From Candidatus Anoxymicrobium japonicum (GTDB taxonomy: Bacteria > Actinomycetota > Geothermincolia > Fen-727 > Anoxymicrobiaceae): DNA of 43,945 nucleotides. Under the pieces are notes generated by a model. That model was not told the origin of the DNA. It did not search any database and was given only the letters and a program-made list of their open reading frames with translations. Location of the stretch: the NCBI GenBank assembly GCA_002843005.1, contig PHEX01000002.1:1-43945 (forward strand), given 5' to 3'. Each line of letters begins with the position of its first letter. Position 1 is the stretch's first letter. This document shows positions 21,825 to 29,900 of this stretch, piece by piece. A program made the translations under genes and the position numbers.

Positions 21825-23486
21825 GTGATTCTTGCGCTGTCAAGAAATAAGAAGTTGTACGCATGCGTTGTCGTGTGCCTGTTCTGGATGCTCGCCCTCT
21901 CCCCCGTCCTTGCGCCTGCTCGTACTACCACATCGCAAAGAGTGAAGTTTACCTTGAAGGCGGATGATGCGGACAGTAGCGCAATCAATGTGAAGGTGAG
22001 CTTTACGATGAGGAATGGCATGAAAGCGGTTTTCAGGCCTTCCGAGCAGAACAAGCAGCGCATGGTAAATTGGCCCGTTCCGACATTTGCGCTTCAGTCG
22101 CAATCGAACTCCGCATTCACGGTTGAACCTGCGGGGGAATCCGATGAAGGCTGGATTGTGACTTCCGCGTTGGACGGGGTTGTTCAGTTCGCGTACAAGG
22201 TGAAATTCGCGAACCCCGGGGGCGCATACGGTGTGATCACTGGAGAGGCGCCTCTAACGGCTGGCGCTCCCAGAGCTATAGCCAGTATGGACCTCAAGGC
22301 ATTTGTGGCTTCAGACGCGCTCATGGCGCCTGAAAACGAGTATGGTGAGTATCTCTCGAACCAGTTCTCGGTCAAAGTGCTTACAACCGAAGGCCAAACG
22401 GCGCTCGCGCCGTGGAAGATTGGCGATGATGGCGACTTCGAGGTCGGATCCACGAGTGAACTGTTTTCAAATATCCTTGCCTGGGGGAAGATCAAAAAAA
22501 TCAAACTGCGGTCGAGCGCTCCGGTCATCACAGTTGGATTCGCCGGAGATTGTAATCGTCTGAGCGGCTCACAACGCGCTTCATATGGCGACGCGCTGAC
22601 GAAAATCTACAATGAGCTCAGGAACGTGATGGGCGCTCGCCCCCGCCAATCGACGGTTACGGCACTCGTTGTGGGCGCCGAACGGTACGGGTTGAAAGAG
22701 CCGGCGTCCGGGTCACAGCGCGATTCGTTCGTTCTGTTTCACGGTGGAAAATTGCTGGCGGGGCCTGCGGCGGCGGCCGCGGCCCGGGCATGGTTCGAGC
22801 TCTGGAACCGCTGGTCGCTCGTGCCATCCAGGGGCGGGGACGCCATGTGGATGCAGGAGGGGCTGCCGTGGTTCTTCGGCTATCGCACCGCCGCCCGGCT
22901 TGGACTGATGGACGCCAGCAGCGCCTATCGCGGATTCTGCAAAATCTACAGCGATTATCTGGCGGATCCGAAAGCCGCCACCGTCAGCCTGGCCGACGCC
23001 GAGTCCAACAGTGAAAGCCACCGGCTCCTCGAGACCAAAGGAGCGGTTCTCACAGCGGCGATGTCGGTGAAACTGTCAAACGGGGCGGCCGGTGGCGCAA
23101 AAGATATGGAGTGGCTTCTCGGGCGGATGGCCAGGAAATTCAATCACTTCGAGAAAAAAGAGTACTCCCTCGTGGACGTGAGCGAAATACTGGAGAAAGG
23201 CGCGTCTCCGAGCTGGGACAGGTTTTTCGCGTGTCGCGCTCGCGGTACCGATACGATACTTGCCTCGGAGTTTTCCACGACGGACACTTTCGGGAGCGGT
23301 TGCGTGGCTGGCGGATCAAAACGACTGTCAGGTAAAAGTTCCACGAAGAACTGGGCATATCTCGTGGTGGCGATACTAATTGTCTTCGCCATACCGTTAA
23401 TCTTCAGCGCCTACATACGCCGGTCGATCAAACTCGACATGACCATGCCAAACATCTTCTCCGACTTCGACGATGAAGATTCTTGA
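21825..23486 (+). CDS. Membrane-anchored M61-like protein with lost HExxH motif
   Basis: 553 residues from GTG 21825, chosen for GAGGTG six bases upstream; GTG 21816 is an alternative. N-terminal membrane/signal helix (about 11-31), an extracytoplasmic region, and a C-terminal membrane helix (about 507-528) with a short cytoplasmic tail. Residues about 315-365 match the catalytic region of M61 glycyl aminopeptidase-like gluzincins: AWFELWNRWSLVP, then WMQEGLPWFFGY. The zinc-binding HExxHxWN is replaced by RAWFELWN (321-328), so both histidines and the catalytic Glu are missing. The third-ligand region (QEG) is kept. I infer a non-catalytic surface protein, perhaps peptide-binding. It follows the permease gene by 94 bp. 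Confidence 0.65.
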   Translation: MILALSRNKKLYACVVVCLFWMLALSPVLAPARTTTSQRVKFTLKADDADSSAINVKVSFTMRNGMKAVFRPSEQNKQRMVNWPVPTFALQSQSNSAFTVEPAGESDEGWIVTSALDGVVQFAYKVKFANPGGAYGVITGEAPLTAGAPRAIASMDLKAFVASDALMAPENEYGEYLSNQFSVKVLTTEGQTALAPWKIGDDGDFEVGSTSELFSNILAWGKIKKIKLRSSAPVITVGFAGDCNRLSGSQRASYGDALTKIYNELRNVMGARPRQSTVTALVVGAERYGLKEPASGSQRDSFVLFHGGKLLAGPAAAAAARAWFELWNRWSLVPSRGGDAMWMQEGLPWFFGYRTAARLGLMDASSAYRGFCKIYSDYLADPKAATVSLADAESNSESHRLLETKGAVLTAAMSVKLSNGAAGGAKDMEWLLGRMARKFNHFEKKEYSLVDVSEILEKGASPSWDRFFACRARGTDTILASEFSTTDTFGSGCVAGGSKRLSGKSSTKNWAYLVVAILIVFAIPLIFSAYIRRSIKLDMTMPNIFSDFDDEDS

Positions 23487-23504
23487 TGGCGGCCGCGCCT
23501 CGAT

Positions 23505-24719
23505 TCAAGACAGCAGTGCGCTAATGGGAACAGCCCACAATCTGTCCCCGAGTTTCGCTATTTCGGTTCCGTTGAACGCGAGGAACGCAGCCTTACACCT
23601 CGGTTCCGCCTTCAAGAACGCGTTAAGTCCGGCCAGGTCACCGGGGTTCCATCTCGTGGCGGCCTTTACCTCGATCGCGATGATGTCCTCGCCCGCTTCG
23701 ATGATGAAGTCCACCTCGTAACGGCCCTGAATTCGCCAGAAATACATCCGGGCGTTTGACGCATGCGCCTCAAGGATAGACTGAAGATTCTGTGCGACAT
23801 ACGTCTCGAACAGGTGCCCGCGGAATGAGTCTCCAGAGAGACTGCGTACCCCAACCATGTGCGCCGCCAGCCCGGAATCCGTGACAAACACCTTTGGCGT
23901 CTTGATTAATCGGGTGGTTCTGCTGCTTAGATACGGGGGAATAATGGTAGTCACAAAGGAGGTTTCCAGAAGGCTCAGGTATTTCCTTGCTGTCGGCACA
24001 CTTGTTCCAGCATCGCTCGCGAGTTGGCTGATGTTTAGCAACTGGCCGGTTCTGTTGGCGACCAGTCGCAGCATCCTGCGAAATGATATCAGGTCACCGA
24101 TATTTGCGAGATTCCTGACATCTTTCTCCACGTAGGTTTCTTCGTATCCCTCAAACCATCTTTCCTTTTGCCTGACCTGTCCCGTACAGACGGATGGGAG
24201 TCCTCCATCGATTATCTCGGCATCCTTGATCGGAGAAGCTCCTGACACTCGCTTTGGTTCGCCTTCGTTCAGAACCTTCGAGATAAACGGTTCTTTGTTG
24301 ATACTGCACTGGCGCTCTCTTCGGTTCATGGGACGCAGATGCAAGTAAAGCGCTCTTCCGGCAAGACTTTCCGAGACCTTTTCCATCAAGAGAAAATTGG
24401 CCGACCCTGAAAGGAGAAAACGCCCGGGTTCCCTTTTCTCATCAACCAACTTCTTGATCGCAATGAGCATGTCCGGAGCTCGTTGTGCTTCGTCAATTGT
24501 AATAAGCTCGAGCTGCCCGAGCATTGCTTCCGGGCTTTCCCTCGCTTCTATCAGTGACGCGAAATCATCAAGGTTAACATATGTCCTGCCGGCAAGGAAC
24601 GGCTCATTGAGGAGCAAAGTGCTTTTTCCTGCCTGCCGCATCCCGGCAATCACAACTACCGGAAAGTCCTCGAGAACCTCTTTCAACGGCCTCGAGATTT
24701 CCCTGTTCAGGTACATCAT
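23505..24719 (-). CDS. AAA_14/DUF4143 ATPase
   Basis: 404 residues from ATG 24719; GTG 24734 and ATG 24725 or 24716 are alternatives, with GGAG upstream. Walker A GMRQAGKST, Walker B LELITIDEAQ, then a sensor-like LLSGSANFLL. The C-terminal DUF4143 domain begins around EKDVRNLANIGDLISFRRML. It contains a winged-helix-like segment (LASDAGTSVPTARKYLSLLE) and a PD-(D/E)xK-like end (YEVDFIIEAGEDIIAIEVKA). This large family is widespread and patchy, often suspected to be mobile or toxin-antitoxin related; the function is not established. It converges on the M61-like gene with an 18-bp gap. Confidence 0.85.
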   Translation of the reverse strand: MMYLNREISRPLKEVLEDFPVVVIAGMRQAGKSTLLLNEPFLAGRTYVNLDDFASLIEARESPEAMLGQLELITIDEAQRAPDMLIAIKKLVDEKREPGRFLLSGSANFLLMEKVSESLAGRALYLHLRPMNRRERQCSINKEPFISKVLNEGEPKRVSGASPIKDAEIIDGGLPSVCTGQVRQKERWFEGYEETYVEKDVRNLANIGDLISFRRMLRLVANRTGQLLNISQLASDAGTSVPTARKYLSLLETSFVTTIIPPYLSSRTTRLIKTPKVFVTDSGLAAHMVGVRSLSGDSFRGHLFETYVAQNLQSILEAHASNARMYFWRIQGRYEVDFIIEAGEDIIAIEVKAATRWNPGDLAGLNAFLKAEPRCKAAFLAFNGTEIAKLGDRLWAVPISALLS

Positions 24720-24770
24720 AATCATAAACTCCACATTGTCATTATGGCTATATAGCGTTTATGATTATGA
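24716..24770. promoter_or_regulatory. 14-bp perfect inverted repeat around the DUF4143 ATPase start
   Basis: TCATAATCATAAAC (24716-24729) pairs with GTTTATGATTATGA (24757-24770). One arm covers the first codons; the other lies in the promoter region upstream. It could be an operator or an mRNA hairpin at the start codon. Confidence 0.5.
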
Positions 24771-24875
24771 CAAGGAATTCCGGATTTGTCAAACGGGACG
24801 GATATTTCCTGCACAGAAAGCGCCGCGCCTGAAAGACGCGGCTCAAGTGGAATCCGTCAATGACTCCCTTGCCTC

Positions 24876-24995
24876 GGGGTCACCGCGCGCGAAGCGCGTG
24901 TGGTGGGAGAGGGTTGGGGCAGAACCCCCCTAGTCCCCCTTGTCAGGGGGGTACCTCGCCCCCCCACCTTAATCCTCCCCGTCTGCGGGGGAGGA
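24876..24995. repeat. Third repeat family, second copy, overlapping the queC 3' end
   Basis: Module a (24876-24915, GGGGTCACCGCGCGCGAAGC through GGTGGGAGAGGGTTG) and module b (24962-24995, CCCCACCTTAATCCTCCCC with a CCCC..GGGG hairpin). Between them is a CCCCCTAGTCCCCCTTGTCAG stretch with another hairpin. Module b supplies the queC stop codon (24969-24971) and its last codons. Confidence 0.6.
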
Positions 24996-25637
24996 AAAAT
25001 GTTTGAGGACGTCTGCTCTCAGTACGCAGGCGTCGCACCGCTTGCACGGCGCGCCATCAACTGGCGAGTAGCACGAGAAAGTCATGTCCCAGGGTACTCC
25101 AAGCGCGTTGCCCACGCGAACGATATCCAATTTGGACATGTGAATAACGGGCAACACTAGGGCAATTTCTCTCTCGAGTCCGCAACGGCACGCGACCTCG
25201 AGGTTTCGCAGGCACTTCTCGCGGCAATCCGGATAGCCGGCGGCGTCATCGGCGTTTGGGCCGAAGGATATCTCCGAGTGTCCGCGTGAGGAGGCCAGAC
25301 CGAAGGCATGTGCGAGCATCACCAGGTTGCGCCCAGGGAAGAAAGCCGCAGAGATTCCAGGGGTCTGCATTTCGGATGGCGACCGGTCAATCTGAAGGGC
25401 AATGCTCTGATCCGTGAGCGGTCCTCGGTACGGAAAGTCGAGCGTTACCACCAGGGGCTCATCGACGCCGGTTTCACGACAAATCGCCCGCGCCGCGGCC
25501 AGTTCTTCTTTGAGCGCGCGCTGGCCCCAGTCAAAAAACAGCGCATCAACAGCTTGTTGTCCATGCTCTGCCACCGCGAGATACAGGCACAGTCCTGAGT
25601 CCATCCCGCCCGATACGAGAACGAGCGCTTTCTTCAA
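24969..25637 (-). CDS. queC: 7-cyano-7-deazaguanine synthase
   Basis: 222 residues. An ATP-pyrophosphatase that converts 7-carboxy-7-deazaguanine to preQ0 for queuosine. The PP-loop motif SGGMDS is at 9-14. FPGRN, GYPDCR and the zinc ligands C189, C198, C201, C204 (SCY, then CKRCDAC) are all present. The start overlaps the DUF3786 stop by four bases (ATGA), so it is the last gene of the nrd operon. No queD, queE or queF is nearby. Its last residues (SSPADGED) are encoded by a dispersed repeat, so the natural C-terminus may have been replaced. Confidence 0.92.
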   Translation of the reverse strand: MKKALVLVSGGMDSGLCLYLAVAEHGQQAVDALFFDWGQRALKEELAAARAICRETGVDEPLVVTLDFPYRGPLTDQSIALQIDRSPSEMQTPGISAAFFPGRNLVMLAHAFGLASSRGHSEISFGPNADDAAGYPDCREKCLRNLEVACRCGLEREIALVLPVIHMSKLDIVRVGNALGVPWDMTFSCYSPVDGAPCKRCDACVLRADVLKHFSSPADGED

Positions 25638-26257
25638 CTTCCCTCCCCCGTCGGCAACTTGACAATCATCGAGGATATCTCTTGAGCGCCCATGCGCAGG
25701 TCGAACGCGTTCAGGTGGTGTGCGCTATTCGAGTCGAACAGAGCCTGCGCGCGCGCTGGGAATTCCCTGTCGTTTTGCCAGAGGATGAACGCGATATGAA
25801 CTTTTGGGAAAAGAGCGAACTGTGAGGACGCGTCGCCAAAGCTTGCGTCGACGCCGCCCGCCCCCGCGCACGCCTCTAAGAAACCGGCCACGTTTTCACC
25901 GAATTGTCTGGCGATAGGGGCCTCCACACTTCTGTTGACTACGGGTTCGTAAAAGCGGCCGCCTGGAAGATCCCGGTAGGCAAGCCACTGGCCGGAGGGC
26001 GCGGCGCCGTCGGTGTTGCACAGGTAGAGAAGCGTCAGCAACTTGAGCGAAAAAGAATCGAGGCCGCGCGGCGCTTCGATGTGAACTTCGGGAAATCGCA
26101 CGCGCACTTCGCCTGATAACACGGGCAGTACGACATCTCCCACCGCGGACTCCCACCGCGCGCCGGCTTTGCGCGCCACTTCTTCAGGGTTCGATTCGCG
26201 CAGTTTCATCAAAGGCTCAGTGAGCGGGCTTTCTCCCCGCTGGTTCATGGAATCCAT
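25634..26257 (-). CDS. DUF3786-like hypothetical protein
   Basis: 207 residues from ATG 26257, chosen because a start further upstream would overlap dut; a nearby ATG at 26248 is possible. Soluble alpha/beta protein with a central LLTLLYLCNTDG segment followed by GQWLAYRDLPGGRFYEPVVN. It has a C-terminal LFPKVHIAFILWQNDREFPA-type block. These are features I associate with DUF3786 proteins, whose function is unknown. It sits between dut and queC with a four-base overlap to queC, so the two proteins are made together. Family name moderate, function none. Confidence 0.6.
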   Translation of the reverse strand: MDSMNQRGESPLTEPLMKLRESNPEEVARKAGARWESAVGDVVLPVLSGEVRVRFPEVHIEAPRGLDSFSLKLLTLLYLCNTDGAAPSGQWLAYRDLPGGRFYEPVVNRSVEAPIARQFGENVAGFLEACAGAGGVDASFGDASSQFALFPKVHIAFILWQNDREFPARAQALFDSNSAHHLNAFDLRMGAQEISSMIVKLPTGEGS

Positions 26258-26285
26258 GCCGCACCGCTTGTGACGCGAACCGGCG

Positions 26286-26711
26286 TTAAACGCCCGTGGA
26301 TCCAAAGCCGTTCTCGCCACGAACCGTTTTGTCCAGGCGCTCGACCTCTCGAAACTCGGCGCGCTCGACTTTTTGGAAGACCAGCTGACAGATTTTATCG
26401 CCCTTGCGCACATTGAAAAGCTTTTCCCGGTCGTGGTTTATGAGGATGACCTTGATTTCGCCACGGTAGTGCGAATCTATGAGACCTGGAGTGTTTACTA
26501 TGCCGATGCCGTGGCGAGCGGCAAGGCCGCTCCTGGGCTGAAGGAACCCGGCATAACCTTCGGGAATAGAGATCGCGATTCCGGTAGGAACCAATTCTCT
26601 CTTTCCTGGCCCTAAAACCAGATCGACCCTGCTCTCGAGGTCACAGCCGGCGTCGAAGTCATGGGCATAGATCGGCGCAGACGCTTCCACATCGAGCTTC
26701 TTGAACTCCAC
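26286..26711 (-). CDS. dut: dUTP diphosphatase
   Basis: 141 residues. It hydrolyses dUTP to dUMP, protecting DNA and feeding thymidylate synthesis. All five trimeric dUTPase motifs are visible: DAGCDLES, the PRSGLAARHG loop, GLIDSHYRGEI with the catalytic Asp, an RKGDKICQL strand, and the C-terminal RGENGFGSTG arm. It lies downstream of nrdD and the redoxin gene in an obviously nucleotide-related operon. Confidence 0.95.
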   Translation of the reverse strand: MEFKKLDVEASAPIYAHDFDAGCDLESRVDLVLGPGKRELVPTGIAISIPEGYAGFLQPRSGLAARHGIGIVNTPGLIDSHYRGEIKVILINHDREKLFNVRKGDKICQLVFQKVERAEFREVERLDKTVRGENGFGSTGV

Positions 26712-26739
26712 AGTAAAAGTCAGTTCGATTCGCCCGCCT

Positions 26740-26982
26740 TCAAGCCGCGTAGTTGGCGATCTCAGTAGGCCGCGGCACGCGACAGCGCCACGAATGAACT
26801 ACGATTTCAGCATCGTCCACCAGCACCATAGACGGTGTGCACAGCACGCTATGGAACGCGGCCTCAGCCAGCCCCTCAGCTTCGTTCATGTCGAAGAGTT
26901 TGCTAAAGGGAAACTGGTTTGCCACCTCTTTCGCCGCCGGACAGTTTGGGCATTCATCTTTCACAAATACTTTCAACAACAT
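26740..26982 (-). CDS. Glutaredoxin/NrdH-like thiol redoxin (CPNC)
   Basis: 80 residues from ATG 26982, with AAGGGGATAAGG directly upstream; it overlaps the nrdD 3' end by 29 nt. The thioredoxin-fold start MLLKVFVKDECPNCPAAKEV carries the redox pair C11-P-N-C14. The cis-proline is in CTPSM (P50). Class III reductases of some subgroups use a redoxin rather than formate as reductant, and such genes are often next to nrdD. The overlap strongly suggests that this is the electron donor of the NrdD encoded here, but that is inference. Confidence 0.82.
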   Translation of the reverse strand: MLLKVFVKDECPNCPAAKEVANQFPFSKLFDMNEAEGLAEAAFHSVLCTPSMVLVDDAEIVVHSWRCRVPRPTEIANYAA

Positions 26983-29900
26983 CCTTATCCCCTTTCGTGA
27001 GCGCTGTTCTGTTTCGTTCCTTGAGTTCGCCGAGTTTGCCTTTGTTCCATGTCGAAACCTTTGAGTAATAGCCGACGATCCTCGTGATTCCGTATACGTC
27101 CTTTGAACCGCAAAGCGGGCACTCACTCGAGAGCCCGCGGGTTGTTTTCGCGCACGTCTCGCAAACGGTGAACTCGGGACTGAAGGCAACTTGCGCGGCG
27201 TTGGTGTCTGAGAACACCTTCTCCACGAACTTGCGTATCGACGCGGCGGGCGGTTCGTGCTCGCCCAGCCACACGTGGATAATCGCGCCCGCCTTGATGA
27301 GAGGATGAAAGAGGCTCTGCTTCTGGACGCGCTCCACGTAATCGATCGGAGCGTCCGTCGCCAGATGCACGCTGTTGGTGTAGTAGAACTGGTCGGTCTC
27401 GACGTCTCCCTTGAGGACACTCTTCGTCTGTGAGGGAAAATATTTCATGTCGAGCTTCGCGAGCCTGTAGCCGCTCGACTCGGCAGGCGATTCCTCGAGC
27501 ACGATGTTGATGCCGAATCGCTCAGAGAGGCGATCGCAGATGAGGCTCATGTGGGCTACGACCTTGAGCCCGAACCGCAGGGCCTCCTCCGACTCATGGA
27601 GCTGATGACCCAGATGATGTTGCACCATCTCATTCAAGCCAATCAGGCCGGCAAGGTAGGTCAGCCGGTCGATGCGCAGGTAAGGGTCTCCGTCGTTCTC
27701 CATGCACAACAGCGAAACCGGCCCGTCCGCGCCCAGCGCCATCAGGCTCGACACGAACTTTTGCTTTTGAAGGTGCGCCTGTGCTACAAGTTCGAGTGTC
27801 TTTTCGATTTCACTGAACAGCATCTCGTCGCTGCCGTGCGCCAGGTACGCGATGCGTGGCAGGTTTATAGTGATGTTCTGGAGCGCGCTGAAGCGCATCT
27901 TTTCAGGCGTGAGAGCTTCTTTGATATCCTCCTCGCTGAGCTTGAGCTTTAATCTGCAGCACTGAGAAACCGTAACTTCATCACCACGATCAAACACAAA
28001 GTAAGTGATGCCCTGCTTGCCCGCCACGTCGCAGGCGATATCCAGCATTTCTTCCCACCCCTCGGTGCGGAAGAAATCGTTGTTTATGTGCAAAAGCGGC
28101 TTGGGAAAAACAAAGGTCTTGCCCATGGCGTCGCCTTTGAGATATATCTCAAAAAGGGCCTTCAGGAACGCTTGCGCTTCGGGCTCGTACTCCTTGTATG
28201 TCTTGCCGGTTGGAACGCCTCCCGGGCCTATCGCCGGAGCGTCCGCAAGGTGGCCGGGCACGTTCCAGTACAGGTTGAAATCGGTGAACACCACTTGACT
28301 GTTGTGCGCGAATATCCCGTCGGCGGTCAGGAAGTTCTCGGTACCTTCCACGCCGATATCGTACACATACTCCTTGTTGTCAATCGGCTCTATGGAATCG
28401 ACCCCCGCCGGCAACAGCGCCAGGCACCGCTCCAGCGCCTCTTTGAGCCGGGACATCTTCTCGTGCTGCTTTATGGCGATCCCCAGGCCCAGCTTCAACA
28501 TGTTGGGGTTGGACGGGATCTGCCTCGCATCGAAGAAAAACTGTGAATCGTTTAAGCCTTTGCGGGCTTCGATAGCTCTCGGTACGCTCAGGGAGTCGAT
28601 CACCCTGTCCATCTGAAGTCCGGCGTAAGGGGAGTCATCGAGTATTCTGTCCGGCCGCATGTGGCAACTGTGAACGGGCACGGCGTCTTTCTCGAGTTGC
28701 CGCATCAGCCCGTATGCCGTCTGATAGCAGATGTCCGGGTTGCCGGTGAGATAGCGCTTGCACAGCGCGACCATATCCTCGTTGCAAAGGCGCTCGAGCT
28801 GTTCGATGTCGACGCATGCGAGCCTCCGCTCGACTTCGGAATGGAGCTCACGGATCTTTTCGGGAGTTATCTTGCCCAGTTTCTTGACCGACATCCGATC
28901 ACCAAACACTTCCTTTATGAGTCCCCTCAGGTGCTCGTAGGAGTACCGCTTCTGGTCGTATTGCTTACCCGGCTTCTCGATGCTGGAAACCCTCGCGGCT
29001 TCCTTTTCGGAATGCACAAAGCGGACTTTCTCCAGTTGTGTCGAGCCAATGGTGACCACGTGTCTTTCCCGGGCGACGGCAACTTTATTTCTCTTTATCT
29101 CTACCGGGGCCACCTGGTCGGTGCGTATGCTGGGAACAGCGCCCAGCCGCGTGAAAGCAAACCAGAGGTGTGCCTTGAGTGTGAGCGAGACAGTGGAGCA
29201 TCCTATCCTGTTTCCGGAGATGTAGCCGTCTCCGGACAGGTAAGCCGAGAGGAACTCCTCGACAATCTCTCTTTTGCCGAGGAGAACGATGGTGGGGATC
29301 ATCTTGTTTTCGGCCTGCCGGCCGCAAAGCGCTTCGAACAGGGCGACGTGCGTCCTGCCGCCAAAGGAACACGTGCCGCCTTTGACCCGGCACGGGACAC
29401 CGAAAACGGTTTCCACGCACTTCTTCACGTCCTCGAAAAGCGAATCGTGGAACACGTGCAGACTGACTTGCGAGCCGAGGCTTCCCTCGGAAACGTAGTA
29501 GCCGAGCAATCTCGCGAGTTCGGGTGTGACTGAGAGAAACTGATCCACGCCGAATTTGCGCGGCGACTTTCCGCGAATGAACACCTGGCCGCCGGTCTCC
29601 AGCGTGTCGAAGTCGCCGACGAGTTTGAGGACGTCAACGCTCTTTTGCTCATGATCGATATCTATCTGGCGAGGCACGAGCACGACTTCCGGTTCGTCTT
29701 TGGGCAGGGCGCCGATAACCTGGCCTTCCTCGTCGAACATGAACAGTGAGTGGTTGTCGGTTACCTTTACCTTCTGCCCCTGACCCGTCTTGACTTCGAC
29801 GACCTGGTGGTTGTTCTCATGGCGGATGGCCGCGTATATCCTCGACAGAACGGTCTCGCCGGTCTCGTGGTCGAAGCTGACAGCGTAGTACCGATCCCCC

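Noticed and set aside
24716..24770. dif/Xer recombination site near the strand switch
   Set aside because: The inverted repeat has 14-bp arms 27 bp apart, unlike the 11-6-11 layout of Xer sites, and the sequence does not match.
26286..26982. nrdG activase in the nrd operon
   Set aside because: The genes after nrdD are a CPNC redoxin and dUTPase; no radical-SAM CxxxCxxC activase is encoded there.
28661..29533. 290-codon plus-strand open frame inside the intein
   Set aside because: Antisense to the intein endonuclease region, whose motifs are unmistakable; no domain in this frame.
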